64,000 bases of DNA from Roseateles depolymerans (GTDB lineage: Bacteria > Pseudomonadota > Gammaproteobacteria > Burkholderiales > Burkholderiaceae_C): positions 563,694 to 627,693 of the forward strand of contig NZ_QUMT01000002.1 in the NCBI RefSeq assembly GCF_003387155.1, written 5' to 3'. Below the pieces are notes generated by a model. It had not been told where the DNA came from. It saw only the letters and a list, made by a program, of their open reading frames with translations, and did no database searches. The translations under genes and the position numbers were made by a program. Of the stretch, positions 43,827 through 53,496 are shown piece after piece (the stretch's first letter is position 1; each line of letters starts with the position of its first letter).

Positions 43827-44311
43827 CGCTGACCGAGTTGACCCTGGCGGACGCGATCAGCGTGGTCGGCCGAATGCGTGATCGGGACCGCGAATGCGTC
43901 CGCGAGCTGGTTGGCGAGATCTCGGACGACGACTTCGCGATTGACCGGTACCGCAGCTATGGCCCCGCCTGGGCGCTCCGTGATGAAGCCGGTATGCCAT
44001 GGGCAATTGGCGGCCTGACGCTGGTCAGCGGCTGGACTGGCGTGCTGTGGCTGGTGGTGGCCGACGGTCTGCCGCTGCAATCGTGGCGAAAACTCGTGCG
44101 CCACACGCGAACAATCCTCGTGAACGCCATGGACCCGCTCAATGAGCACGGCCGGCGCCGCGTCGAGGCGCATGTGCTGGCGTCGTGGCCACAGGCGCAG
44201 GCGCTGGTGGCGCAGGTGGGCATGGAGCACGAGGGAACACGTCGCGCCGCCGGCAGCACCGGTGCCGACATCCAGATTTGGGCCAAGGTCCGAGAGCAAC
44301 AGGAGAACTGA
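43823..44311 (+). CDS. Gp13-like GNAT-fold phage protein
   Basis: 162 residues. MRDRDRECVRELVGEISDDD, WAIGGLTLVSGWTGVLWLVV and RRRVEAHVLASWPQAQALVAQVG have the layout of T7 gp13-like acetyltransferase-fold proteins near the end of the head-tail cluster. Catalytic activity is doubtful. Confidence 0.65.
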   Translation: MTLTELTLADAISVVGRMRDRDRECVRELVGEISDDDFAIDRYRSYGPAWALRDEAGMPWAIGGLTLVSGWTGVLWLVVADGLPLQSWRKLVRHTRTILVNAMDPLNEHGRRRVEAHVLASWPQAQALVAQVGMEHEGTRRAAGSTGADIQIWAKVREQQEN

Positions 44312-44312
44312 A

Positions 44313-45512
44313 ATGCCGACTCAAGGTGTGGGCCCAGGTGGGCAGTGGGTGACGTATCCGGATCAGCCGTCAGGACCGCTCGCCAACTCTGGCGGAGGAG
44401 CCAAAAGCGAAGCCATCAATACGCCCATCTGGGTGTACGGCCACAGCTTCACTACTGACCCAGGTTCCTGGTGCACGGCCGGCAACGAGTTCTTCAAGCT
44501 CGCGGCAAAAGCGCTGGGGGCGTCCGGATCGACGAGCTACGGTGTTGCTAGTGGCAGGGCGGTAGACACCGCACAGGATGTCGTTGGACAAGCTGTGCGC
44601 ACCGCCAAAACGGGCTCCACATGGGTTGGGACTCGCCGCGGGCTGGTCATTGTGGATACGCAGGCGAACGACAGCTACAACCCTGCCGATTTCAACGCCA
44701 ACACTCCCACAGTCCCGCTTACCGCGGTGAACCGGGCAAATTTCCGCGATTGCATGCGGACGATCTTTGCAGTGCTTTCGAGTGCATCTCGTGTTGATTC
44801 ATCTGCCTTCACGGGCCAGACAGGAACTTGGGTTTCTGGCGCTGGCGCTCAATATTCAAATGCGGAACTGCAGCGCACGGCTGTCCAGGGAAGCACCTCC
44901 ACCTATGCAGTGACGGTTCCATCAGCCGGATATGTGTGGCTGCTCACCTATGTCGTTGTTGCTGATGCCGGGCAGGGGCAATTCACGGTCACTGAGGGCG
45001 GAACCACCTACCTGACTTACAACGCATCCGACTACCCGTGCGCGTCGATCTTCAGCCGGCGAGGCAGTGGCGGTGCACAGACGGTATTCCCTGTGATGCT
45101 GAAAATCGTGGCGAGCCCAGGCGTGCACAACTTCACCATCACAAAAACTGACGCCACGGCGACGAACATCTACATTGATGCCTTCTTCGTCCCACATGAT
45201 CGGCCTGTTCCGATCATCACCTTCCTTGACCAGTTGCCCATCTACGATGCTGGTGGAGCTGGCATGAATGGTCCTGTGAACTATCCGCTTACGGTGGCCA
45301 ACAAGGCTGCGCTCGACGTTGACGTACGCACGGTGGCCTCTGAATTTTCCAACGTGATTGTTCTGGCTGATCCTGATGTCGCTGAGAACCGCTCTTTGGG
45401 CGACAAGTTCCACCCAGGCGATTTCGGCATGGCATCTCGTAGCGATGCCATCATCACGGCGGTCAACTCTCTCACGGCCGCTCAGCAGCAGGGTCTATAC
45501 GCAACCCCCTGA
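44313..45512 (+). CDS. SGNH-hydrolase-like virion protein
   Basis: 399 residues. Block I is VYGHSFT (Ser45, GHS instead of GDS), block III resembles QAND, and block V is DKFHPG with Asp364 and His367. A beta insertion lies around residues 165-280. Such domains in phage particles deacetylate or cleave host surface polysaccharide. AGGAG lies 7 bp before ATG 44313. Confidence 0.7.
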   Translation: MPTQGVGPGGQWVTYPDQPSGPLANSGGGAKSEAINTPIWVYGHSFTTDPGSWCTAGNEFFKLAAKALGASGSTSYGVASGRAVDTAQDVVGQAVRTAKTGSTWVGTRRGLVIVDTQANDSYNPADFNANTPTVPLTAVNRANFRDCMRTIFAVLSSASRVDSSAFTGQTGTWVSGAGAQYSNAELQRTAVQGSTSTYAVTVPSAGYVWLLTYVVVADAGQGQFTVTEGGTTYLTYNASDYPCASIFSRRGSGGAQTVFPVMLKIVASPGVHNFTITKTDATATNIYIDAFFVPHDRPVPIITFLDQLPIYDAGGAGMNGPVNYPLTVANKAALDVDVRTVASEFSNVIVLADPDVAENRSLGDKFHPGDFGMASRSDAIITAVNSLTAAQQQGLYATP

Positions 45513-45534
45513 GCAATCTGAGCGAAACCACCAG

Positions 45535-45557
45535 GCCGCCACCGTCAGACTGGCGGC
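45535..45557 (+). terminator. Hairpin between SGNH gene and next virion gene
   Basis: GCCGCCA and TGGCGGC form a 7-bp stem around a 9-nt loop with no T run. It is preceded by GCGAAACC (45522-45529), the first block of the junction element. Confidence 0.4.
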
Positions 45558-45578
45558 AATTGGACAACGGAGGCCACT

Positions 45579-46337
45579 ATGGGCGGCGGCGGTGGAGACG
45601 GCGGGTATCGGGAAGAGCAGCAGCGGATCGAGCGGCAGAAGCAGGCCGCGCGAGACCAGCTCAACGCGATCTTCGGGGTGGCTCCGAGTGCGTCGTCTTC
45701 GACGGGATCGTCCGGCGGAATGCTGGAATCGGTAGACGGGGAGATCCGTCTGCCTGGATCGTCAACGACTGACCCGACTCTGGCCAGCAAAGCGGCCACG
45801 AACAAGACGGCGCGCGATGCTCTTTACAACGACATCCGCACCAATGCCTACAACGCCGGCAAGCGGACCTTCGACGAGCGAAAGACGGATGCCGCGCGCA
45901 ACAACAAGTTCGCGCTCTTCGCTCAGGGCCTGGCCGGTGGCTCGGAGGATGTCGATCAGAACGCGCTGCTTGAGCGGACCTATAACCAGGGCCTGCTGGA
46001 CCTCGGCGCCAAGGCTGACGCCGCCAAGGCCGACTTCCAGAGCAACGACGAGCAGACGCGCCTGGGTTTGCTGCAGTCCATCGACGCCGGCATGGACCAG
46101 AACAGCGCCCTGTCGTCTGCGCTGGCCCAGCTCCAGAACAACAACAGCAAGGCGGCGGCCGAAGCGGCCGGCACCACGCTGGGCGACACGTTCGCAGACG
46201 CGGGCCTGCTTTACACCAAGTCCAACGCAGCCCGGGGCAGGGCGGCCGCATCCGCTTACGACCCCTTCAGCGTCTATTCGCAGGGCCTGCGCAAGCAGGC
46301 AGGCTCTACCGGCATCATCAGCAACACCGGAGTTTGA
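45579..46337 (+). CDS. Internal virion protein candidate (252 aa)
   Basis: 252 residues with a Gly-rich start (MGGGGGDGGY), Ser-rich linker and long helices (AAARDQL, NALLERTYNQGLLDLGAKADA). Position before the ejection-type proteins suggests a small internal virion protein. No family recognised. Confidence 0.6.
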   Translation: MGGGGGDGGYREEQQRIERQKQAARDQLNAIFGVAPSASSSTGSSGGMLESVDGEIRLPGSSTTDPTLASKAATNKTARDALYNDIRTNAYNAGKRTFDERKTDAARNNKFALFAQGLAGGSEDVDQNALLERTYNQGLLDLGAKADAAKADFQSNDEQTRLGLLQSIDAGMDQNSALSSALAQLQNNNSKAAAEAAGTTLGDTFADAGLLYTKSNAARGRAAASAYDPFSVYSQGLRKQAGSTGIISNTGV

Positions 46338-46338
46338 T

Positions 46339-47022
46339 ATGGCAGCTGGAATCCCTCTCGGTGCTGCGGCCCTGCTGGGCGGTGGCGCGGCCCTGAACAT
46401 CCTCGGCCAGCGAAGCGCCCAGCGGCAGCAACGCAGCATCCTCAACCAGGCGATGGAGCGCAACAACGAGGCGCAGCAGAAGGCCACCTCGCAGGTGCTG
46501 GACGAGGGCGCCAACTACGGCGGTGAGAAGCGTCTGGACGCGATCAGCGCGCAGCAGGACGCCACCTACAACCAGTCCCTCAACGACATCGGCATGGGGC
46601 AGGGCGGCAACGCCGGAGTGACCATCGACACCGCTGGAACTGATGGCGCCGTGAGCGGCGACTTCCTCAAGGCCAAGGCAGACAAGGCGATCAGCGAGGG
46701 CAATCGCATCACGCAGGTTGCGCGCGAGCTGGCGAAGGTTCGGGCGCCTGGCCAGCAATCCCTGCAGGACAGCATGCGCCGCGCAAACCTCAGCGGCAAC
46801 CTGGCCAGCAACGCCTCCAGCAACCAGGCCATGGCGCGGGCTGCGCAACTGGACGCGCAGAGCGTGCAGACCCCCTGGTATGGGCAGCTCGGAAAGCTCG
46901 CCAGCACGCTGGGCACGATCTACGCAGCGGGCGCACTTGGCGGCGCCGGTGCAGGCGCTGGTGGCGGGATCGTCAACGGCAGCGCCGTCAACACCGCGGT
47001 GCCTGGCATCGGCTTCGCATAA
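46339..47022 (+). CDS. Internal virion protein candidate (227 aa)
   Basis: 227 residues. An N-terminal hydrophobic Gly/Ala stretch (AAALLGGGAALNILG), long polar helices, and a second hydrophobic Gly/Ala C-terminal region (GTIYAAGALGGAGAGAGGG) look like a membrane-interacting ejection protein. Starts 1 bp after the previous stop. Confidence 0.6.
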   Translation: MAAGIPLGAAALLGGGAALNILGQRSAQRQQRSILNQAMERNNEAQQKATSQVLDEGANYGGEKRLDAISAQQDATYNQSLNDIGMGQGGNAGVTIDTAGTDGAVSGDFLKAKADKAISEGNRITQVARELAKVRAPGQQSLQDSMRRANLSGNLASNASSNQAMARAAQLDAQSVQTPWYGQLGKLASTLGTIYAAGALGGAGAGAGGGIVNGSAVNTAVPGIGFA

Positions 47023-47034
47023 GGGGATCTCAAC

Positions 47035-48489
47035 ATGCCACGCACCAGCTTTGCCGGTACCGCATTCGGCGCTGCGAACCAGGGCCTGGGCCGGCTCGCG
47101 TCTTCGCTGCTTGGCGGCGATCAGGCCTACCAGCAGGGCTACGACCAGGAGCTGGGGCTACAGAGCAACATCGCCAAGTCGCTGGCTCAGATCGGGGCCG
47201 CCAATGCCATGGCGCGCGAGAACAACGCCAAGGCTGACCAGCAGGCCGCAGAAACCGCGCTGCTCAAGGGGCGCCCGGACCAGTACGAATCGCTCGTGGC
47301 CAGCGCGGCGGGCGCTGATCTGCCGACCGTACAGGCTGTGCGCAAGGCCATCCAGACCGGGCAGCCTGCTCAGATTGATGGCGTCGGCCCCATGCCGGAC
47401 GGCAGCGCCCTGCAGGTGGGCGTTGAGCCTGCTGTGTCGGGCCGCATCGCCCAGCAGCTCCAGCGCTTGGCGCCGGTCTTGCTCAACAGCAAGGACTTCA
47501 AGATCGACGACTGGGCCAACGCGCAGGGCCAGTACCGCAACATGGACCTGGGCGACCAAGTGCTCAACGGGCAGCGTAGTGCCAGCGATGTCGGTCGCGC
47601 TCAGGCCGCTGTGGCTGCAAAGCCGCTCTACAACTCGGACGCCTCGGGCGCCGTGCTGGACCTGTTCGGCGGCGGTTTGGACACCTCCAACCCGATGGCC
47701 CAGGCGGCAATCGCGCTGCGTGGGGCCCAAGCTGGCGCTCAGCGCGCCAATGCTGTCCAGTCCTACGCCTCCGCGGAGAACTCCCGCGCCAACGCCGAGA
47801 AGCTGCGCACCGAGATGCGCGACGGTCTCAACCGGGCCGGTGCGAAAGCTCCGACCGGATACCGCTGGATGGCTGACGGCTCCGGCCTGGAGCCCATTCC
47901 AGGCGGGCCCGCTGACCCGAACACCAAGGGCGCCAAGCAGACCAAGCCGCCCACCGAGGGCCAGGCCAAGGCATTGCTGTTCGGGTCTCGCATGCAGATC
48001 GCGGACGACATCATCAACGAGCTGGCATCCCAGGGCGTCAACGAGAACAGCCGGACGAAGCGGGCGCTGGAGTCTGTGCCGGTGGTTGGCGGGGCGCTTG
48101 GGACGCTCGCGAACTTCAGCCAAACGCCTCAGCAGCAACAGGTTGAGCAGGCTCAGCGGGATTTCATCAACGCGGTGCTGCGGCGCGAGTCTGGCGCTGC
48201 CATTGCAGAGAGCGAGTTCGCGAACGCCAAGCGGCAGTACTTCCCACAGCCCGGCGACACGCCGCAGGTGCTGCGCCAGAAGGCGGCCAACCGCCGCGCA
48301 GCAATCCAGGGCTTCAAGGCCGAGATCGGCGACTCACTCAGCCCGGACTTCGAACGCATCGTCGGCGAGGCAAAAGCCGGACGCATGCCACCCGATGCCG
48401 TGCCGGTAAACACAGGCAGCACCTCCGGAGGCTGGGGAGACGCCGCACCGGCCGACGCCAGCGGCTGGTCTATCAAGAGGATCAATTGA
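47035..48489 (+). CDS. DNA ejection / internal virion protein (484 aa)
   Basis: 484 residues, mostly helical. The C-terminal segment AVLRRESGAAIAESEFANAK followed by RQYFPQPGDTPQVLRQK recurs in podovirus internal virion proteins, which pass through the tail to form a trans-envelope channel. Starts 12 bp after the previous stop. Confidence 0.7.
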   Translation: MPRTSFAGTAFGAANQGLGRLASSLLGGDQAYQQGYDQELGLQSNIAKSLAQIGAANAMARENNAKADQQAAETALLKGRPDQYESLVASAAGADLPTVQAVRKAIQTGQPAQIDGVGPMPDGSALQVGVEPAVSGRIAQQLQRLAPVLLNSKDFKIDDWANAQGQYRNMDLGDQVLNGQRSASDVGRAQAAVAAKPLYNSDASGAVLDLFGGGLDTSNPMAQAAIALRGAQAGAQRANAVQSYASAENSRANAEKLRTEMRDGLNRAGAKAPTGYRWMADGSGLEPIPGGPADPNTKGAKQTKPPTEGQAKALLFGSRMQIADDIINELASQGVNENSRTKRALESVPVVGGALGTLANFSQTPQQQQVEQAQRDFINAVLRRESGAAIAESEFANAKRQYFPQPGDTPQVLRQKAANRRAAIQGFKAEIGDSLSPDFERIVGEAKAGRMPPDAVPVNTGSTSGGWGDAAPADASGWSIKRIN

Positions 48490-48490
48490 C

Positions 48491-50881
48491 ATGGCCAAGT
48501 ACCAGATCACCGGCCCGGACGGCGGCTCCTACGAGATCAACGCCCCGGACGACGCCACCCCTGAGCAGGTCCGCAGCTTCGTAATCAGCAACTTCTCCGG
48601 CCAGCAAAAGCCCGCCGGGCCGAAAGGCAATGCCTCGGACGGCGGCGTGCTCGGCGGCATCGTGCGCGGCCTGCGCGACCCAATCGACGGCGGTGCGCAG
48701 ATCCTGCGCCGGCTGGTGCCGGACTCGGTGGGCCAGGCGGTGGACCGTTTCGGGAACGCGCTCGCCGACATGGGCCTGCCGGTGGCGCGCTCTGAAGGCG
48801 TCGGCGGCGTTGACAAGATCGTCAAGGACACCAACGCCCAGTACGAAGCCGACCGCGCTGCCGCCGGCCGCGCTGGCTTCGACGTGGCACGCCTGACGGG
48901 CAACGTCATCAATCCCGTCAATCGCGTGCTGCCAGGCGTTGGGAACGCCAACGGCCTGCGGGCACTGGCAGTTGGCGGCATGAAGGCCGGCGCGGCCAAC
49001 GGCCTGCTGCAGCCGGTGACCGAGGACACGGACAACTTCTGGGAATCCAAGGCCAAGCAGGTGGCAGCAGGCGCGCTCGCCGGAGGGCTGGTAACTCCCG
49101 TCTTGGCGAAGGGCATCCAGGTCGCAACGAATGTGGGTGGCAAGGCCATCAATGCGGTCATGCCCAGCGCTCCCATGGCCCTGACGCCTGCCCAGATGGA
49201 GATCTCAATCAACCGGGTCTTGGAATCGCAGGGAATGAACGCCCGCGAGGTGCCGCAGCAGATCCAGGACTCCGTGCGCCGTCAACTGGCCGAAGCAGTG
49301 TCCACCGGACGTCGTGTGGACCCAGCGGCTGCAATCCGCATCGCCGAGGCCGAGGCGGTGGGCCTGACCGGGGATGCCGCGCTGACGGCAGGCCAAGCCG
49401 CCCGCAGCCCGATGCAGTACGCCAGAGAGCGCAACCTGTCTGGCATTGAAATCCAGACGCCCACGGGGCCCAGCAACATGCTGGCCGACCGGTTCCAGGC
49501 TCAGGCAAACGCGCTGCAGGGCGTCTTCGACCAAGCGGGCGCCACCCGCGCGGTCAACCCCAACAGCGCCGGCATCCCCATCATGGACGCCCTGCGGGCC
49601 GCCGATGCGCCGGTGCGGGCAGGCGTGGACGACCTCTACAACACCGCCCGGGCGATGACCGGAGGCCGCGCCGCCGAGTTGGACAGTGCCGCCTTCAGCC
49701 AAACTGCGAATCGGGCGCTCGACGAAGGCATGTGGGGCCACTCGCTGCCGGCGGACGTGCGAAACGTCCTCAACGACATCACCAGCGGCAAGACGCCGCT
49801 CAATGTCGGGAACTCGGTCCAGATCGACAGTTTCCTGTCGGCCGCTCAGCGCCGTGCAGCGCGTGCTGGCGATGATGCTGCGGCAGCGGCCATCGGCATC
49901 GTGCGCACCTCACTGAACAACGCTCCTCTTGCGGCAGAGCAGGCAGCCACCCGCGCCCCCGGTGTGGCAGAGGCCGCGCGTGCGGCCGGCGTGGTGGACA
50001 ACGGGATCACGGATGTCCCGTTCCGGGACGTGATGCCAACCGGGCTTCCCGGCCAGCGGGCGCTGCCGGCCGCTCCCGGTCGCCAGCTTGCCACCGAGGC
50101 AGATTTCCAGATGCCGCAGCCGGCTCAGCCTGGGACAGCTGTGGGGCCTGTTGCCCAGCAGGCTGCGCCACGCATGAGTGAGGGTGAGGCTGCGCGGGCA
50201 GCCTTCGAGCAGGCCCGGCGCGCCGCACGCGATCGGTTCGCCACCATTGAGAGTACGCCAGCGCTGCGCGCAGCGCTTGAAGGTGAGGCTCCAGACCGAT
50301 TCGTTCAGCGCTACATCATCGGCGCCGACGCCCGTGATCTGGCAGCCATGCGCAGGGTTCTGGAGAACAGCCCGGAAGCGCTGGATCAGGCCCGGGCCCA
50401 GATCGCCAATCACCTCAAGCGCGCCGCATTCGGCGACAACCTGTCGGGGGACGGCAACTTCGCTGCGGCGCGCTTCGCGGCCACGCTGCGCAGCATCGGG
50501 CCTGAGCGCCTTCGGGTTTTCTTCAGCCCCGAGGAGATCATGCGCTTCAACCTGGCCGGCAAGGTGGCTTCGGACATCAACAGCATTCCTGCGGGCGCGA
50601 AGAACGCGGTGAACACGAGCGGCACGGCTGCTGGCGTGTTCAACCTGTTGCAGAAAATCGGGGACGCGCCACTGCTGCGGAACATCCCTGGGGTGCGTGG
50701 CTTGGCCAACCAGGCCGGGGAGATCGCGAACGAGCGCGCAATCCAGCAGGCCGCACGGGCCCAGCCCTCAGCGGCGGTGCAGACGCCTACCGAGCTGACG
50801 CCCGAACAGGTACGCGCGATTCAGATGTTCCTGACGCCGGCTGCGCAGGGCGCCGGGGCGACGGCGGGCAATGGCTTCTAA
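48491..50881 (+). CDS. Large internal virion protein (796 aa)
   Basis: 796 residues. The first 30 residues (YQITGPDGGSYEINAPDDAT) are a small module common to phage internal proteins, followed by long Ala-rich helices and a C-terminal region that resembles structural ejection proteins. No lytic transglycosylase motif is visible. One bp separates it from the previous stop. Confidence 0.7.
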   Translation: MAKYQITGPDGGSYEINAPDDATPEQVRSFVISNFSGQQKPAGPKGNASDGGVLGGIVRGLRDPIDGGAQILRRLVPDSVGQAVDRFGNALADMGLPVARSEGVGGVDKIVKDTNAQYEADRAAAGRAGFDVARLTGNVINPVNRVLPGVGNANGLRALAVGGMKAGAANGLLQPVTEDTDNFWESKAKQVAAGALAGGLVTPVLAKGIQVATNVGGKAINAVMPSAPMALTPAQMEISINRVLESQGMNAREVPQQIQDSVRRQLAEAVSTGRRVDPAAAIRIAEAEAVGLTGDAALTAGQAARSPMQYARERNLSGIEIQTPTGPSNMLADRFQAQANALQGVFDQAGATRAVNPNSAGIPIMDALRAADAPVRAGVDDLYNTARAMTGGRAAELDSAAFSQTANRALDEGMWGHSLPADVRNVLNDITSGKTPLNVGNSVQIDSFLSAAQRRAARAGDDAAAAAIGIVRTSLNNAPLAAEQAATRAPGVAEAARAAGVVDNGITDVPFRDVMPTGLPGQRALPAAPGRQLATEADFQMPQPAQPGTAVGPVAQQAAPRMSEGEAARAAFEQARRAARDRFATIESTPALRAALEGEAPDRFVQRYIIGADARDLAAMRRVLENSPEALDQARAQIANHLKRAAFGDNLSGDGNFAAARFAATLRSIGPERLRVFFSPEEIMRFNLAGKVASDINSIPAGAKNAVNTSGTAAGVFNLLQKIGDAPLLRNIPGVRGLANQAGEIANERAIQQAARAQPSAAVQTPTELTPEQVRAIQMFLTPAAQGAGATAGNGF

Positions 50882-50987
50882 GACGGCATCAACCAGGGCC
50901 CAGAAGATGGGCCCAAGCGCCGCTGCCAGCGCGATCCGGAGCAGGTCGTTGTCCATGGGGCAAGAGTCTACCGCGCCGCAAACCTGA

Positions 50988-51024
50988 GCGAAAACGCCAC
51001 CCCATGACGGGCCCAATCCTTGGC
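50988..51024 (+). promoter_or_regulatory. Late-operon junction element, copy 2
   Basis: GCGAAAAC, 12 bp, CGGGCCCAAT, 7 bp, ATG: identical blocks and spacing to 34557-34593. Here the ATG opens an 8-codon frame (MSTHARSL, 51025-51051) whose stop overlaps the tail spike start. Confidence 0.5.
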
Positions 51025-51050
51025 ATGAGCACCCATGCCCGGAGCCTGTG

Positions 51051-53240
51051 ATGGCACAAGCCCCCCAGTACACCCCGACCACGGATTTTTCCGACGACGA
51101 GCGCAACAACGTCGGCGGCCGGTCAACGGTGCGCACAGCCAACCTTGACGCAGAGCTGGCAGCCATTGCCAGTTCCATCAATGCGCTGCGGTCCAATCAG
51201 TCGCTGAATCAGCGCGATGACGGGAACATCCGAGACGGGCGCGTGAAGCTCTTCACGCTCGCATCTGAGGTGTTGGCACTCTTGGCCTCCTACGGGTGCA
51301 CCCCAAGAGGGAACTGGCAAACGGCAACGCTCTACGGATTGAAGGATCTCGTCAACCAGGGCGGCAACACCTACATCGCGGTTTCTCCCCACATCTCTGG
51401 CGTGTTCGCGACAGACCTTGCCGCGGGCAAATGGCTGCTTTTCTCTCTGAGCGCGTCCCCGGGCGCTACCCAGGTGGTGTTCACGGCGACGGCCAACATC
51501 GCGGCCACCAATGTGCAGGCCGCCATTGAGGAACTTGACAGCGATCTGAGGACGCTCATCAATGCCGCAATCGCATCTGCGGCGGCAGGTGACGCAACGT
51601 TGATTGCGAACCTGGCCAACTACACCAGCCCGCTGTACGGCTCCAGCATGGTCGGGTTTGGCGGCGACCAGAACTATGCGGTACGGACCATCGGGGCCAG
51701 GCTGCTGGACATCGGCGCGAGCCCGCGAGCATTTGGCGCTACAGCCGACGGTGTTGCGGATGACACGGCCTACATCAATGCAGCGTTCATCTACTCAAAA
51801 ACGCTGGATTTGAGAAACCGAAAATGGCGAATCACCAGCACCATCGCCCTGCCGGCCGGTGCCTGCGTCGATCTGAGAGGCGGCTCAATTGTGGCTGTGA
51901 CCGGCGCGACGCCCTTGTTCTCCTACACCGGCGCAAAGGAGGGCCTCGCCATCATTGGCGGGGGATCTTCGGACACGGCAGGCCAGATCACTGGCACGTG
52001 CTCAGACGTTTTGTACTTCGACGGCTTGACCGATCAGCCCACCGCGGCAAGCCAATACGATCGACAGATTCGGATCGAGGGCGTGCATGCCACGTCTTCC
52101 ACCATTACGCGCTTCGCAACGTTCAATCGCGCGTGCCGCCAGATCTTTATCCGTGCGTGCATGATCTACACGCAAAGCGGCTTCCTGTTCAACGGAAAGA
52201 ACGTCGAGGCGATGATCAGCGACTCGATCATCTACAGCTCGACGGGTGTGGCAGGCACCTACGGAATCCGCCTGCGAAGCACAGGAGGCACCACCTACTA
52301 CAACGAAGGAATTTCGGTCGTCAATTGCACCGTTGATAACTTCGAGATTTCGCACGACATATCGGACTGCTTCGTCTATCAGGTGATCGGCGGGTACCAC
52401 GGCGTCGCGGGTGCGCTGGCCGCGACCTCCGGCTACGTCTTTCAGTTCCAGGCGCCCACCACCAACCTGTGTGAGGAGATTGAGCTCGCGGGCGGCATCG
52501 TGGTGGCGGGCCGGAGCCGATTCGTCGCATCCGCAAGCGGCGTTGCTTACCACGCCAAGATCGACGTTCACAACATCAATACGCCTGGGACCGCCTGGGC
52601 CATTGAAAACAACGCGTCAGACATCGACATCAATGTCATAGCCAAGAACGGCAGCGGGACCGCGATTGGCATCCTGGGATCGAACAACAACGCTCGCATC
52701 ACCGCACGAGGCAAGTTCGACAGCACCTACACAAACGGCATCGTGCTCAACGGGCCAAACGGAGCCGGATGCGTCATTGGTCCAGTTTCGGGAGACACCA
52801 TTGGCGGACTGGTGGGGGCAGGGCGTCCCGTGCTTCTTGTCGGAGTTCCTGTTGGTGGCACCAGCGTCGCCAACCTGATCAGAGCCGTCAGCGCGTCCAA
52901 CATCAATGGCACCTTCGCCGTTGGCGCCACGATTGGAAGCGTGGCCTGGGCCTTTTGCAAGGGCGAGCGCGGCGACATCATCATCAACCTGCCCTACAGC
53001 GGCGCCAACGCAGCGACCCAGGGCATCCAGATCATTCCGCCAACAGGCATGGTGCTGGAGTCGGGGAGCGGCTGGGCGGCGACGAACATCTACCTGGGAG
53101 CTGCTTCCGGCCTGTGCTTCGTGCGCGTGCCCTATCGATGCACTTCTGACGGCGGCGGAACGCTTTCAGTGATCAATCTTGCGGGCAACAGCCTGACCAT
53201 CAACAACCAGGCTTACATAGGCCTGCACAAGGACATCTGA
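51051..53240 (+). CDS. Tail spike with pectate-lyase-like beta helix
   Basis: 729 residues. The N-terminus (about 1-150) is a particle-binding part. PRAFGATADGVADDTAYINAA (near 225-245) is the entry motif of right-handed beta-helix spikes. The middle repeats N/S/T/G-rich rungs (VEAMISDSIIYSSTGVAG, INVIAKNGSGTAIGILGSNN). The C-terminus is a small beta domain. It should bind and perhaps cleave the host surface polysaccharide. GGAG lies 6 bp before ATG 51051; GTG 51048 is an alternative. Confidence 0.8.
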   Translation: MAQAPQYTPTTDFSDDERNNVGGRSTVRTANLDAELAAIASSINALRSNQSLNQRDDGNIRDGRVKLFTLASEVLALLASYGCTPRGNWQTATLYGLKDLVNQGGNTYIAVSPHISGVFATDLAAGKWLLFSLSASPGATQVVFTATANIAATNVQAAIEELDSDLRTLINAAIASAAAGDATLIANLANYTSPLYGSSMVGFGGDQNYAVRTIGARLLDIGASPRAFGATADGVADDTAYINAAFIYSKTLDLRNRKWRITSTIALPAGACVDLRGGSIVAVTGATPLFSYTGAKEGLAIIGGGSSDTAGQITGTCSDVLYFDGLTDQPTAASQYDRQIRIEGVHATSSTITRFATFNRACRQIFIRACMIYTQSGFLFNGKNVEAMISDSIIYSSTGVAGTYGIRLRSTGGTTYYNEGISVVNCTVDNFEISHDISDCFVYQVIGGYHGVAGALAATSGYVFQFQAPTTNLCEEIELAGGIVVAGRSRFVASASGVAYHAKIDVHNINTPGTAWAIENNASDIDINVIAKNGSGTAIGILGSNNNARITARGKFDSTYTNGIVLNGPNGAGCVIGPVSGDTIGGLVGAGRPVLLVGVPVGGTSVANLIRAVSASNINGTFAVGATIGSVAWAFCKGERGDIIINLPYSGANAATQGIQIIPPTGMVLESGSGWAATNIYLGAASGLCFVRVPYRCTSDGGGTLSVINLAGNSLTINNQAYIGLHKDI

Positions 53241-53241
53241 T

Positions 53242-53496
53242 ATGGCCAAGATCACCATCATCGTCCGCCCTCCAGCGCCGCCGGCTGACTACTGGACGGC
53301 CAGCAACTGGGATGGGGAAATCACCATGGGAGGCTGGACGCTGTCCGCCGCTCAAGCTGCTGATGAGGCTGCGCTCATCGCTTTTGGCCGTGACGCGTAT
53401 CCAGCTTACGACGAGTTCGAAGTTCAATACCCCGACGGCGTGCCGGCCGTGGGAGACACGTCCAACGGCGGCGGCGGCCCGGGGCCCCGGCTGTGA
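53242..53496 (+). CDS. Small hypothetical protein after the tail spike (84 aa)
   Basis: 84 residues with WTASNWDGEITMGGWTLSA and EFEVQYPDG. It may be a spike chaperone or assembly factor by position. Ends in a Gly/Pro-rich tail. Confidence 0.55.
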   Translation: MAKITIIVRPPAPPADYWTASNWDGEITMGGWTLSAAQAADEAALIAFGRDAYPAYDEFEVQYPDGVPAVGDTSNGGGGPGPRL

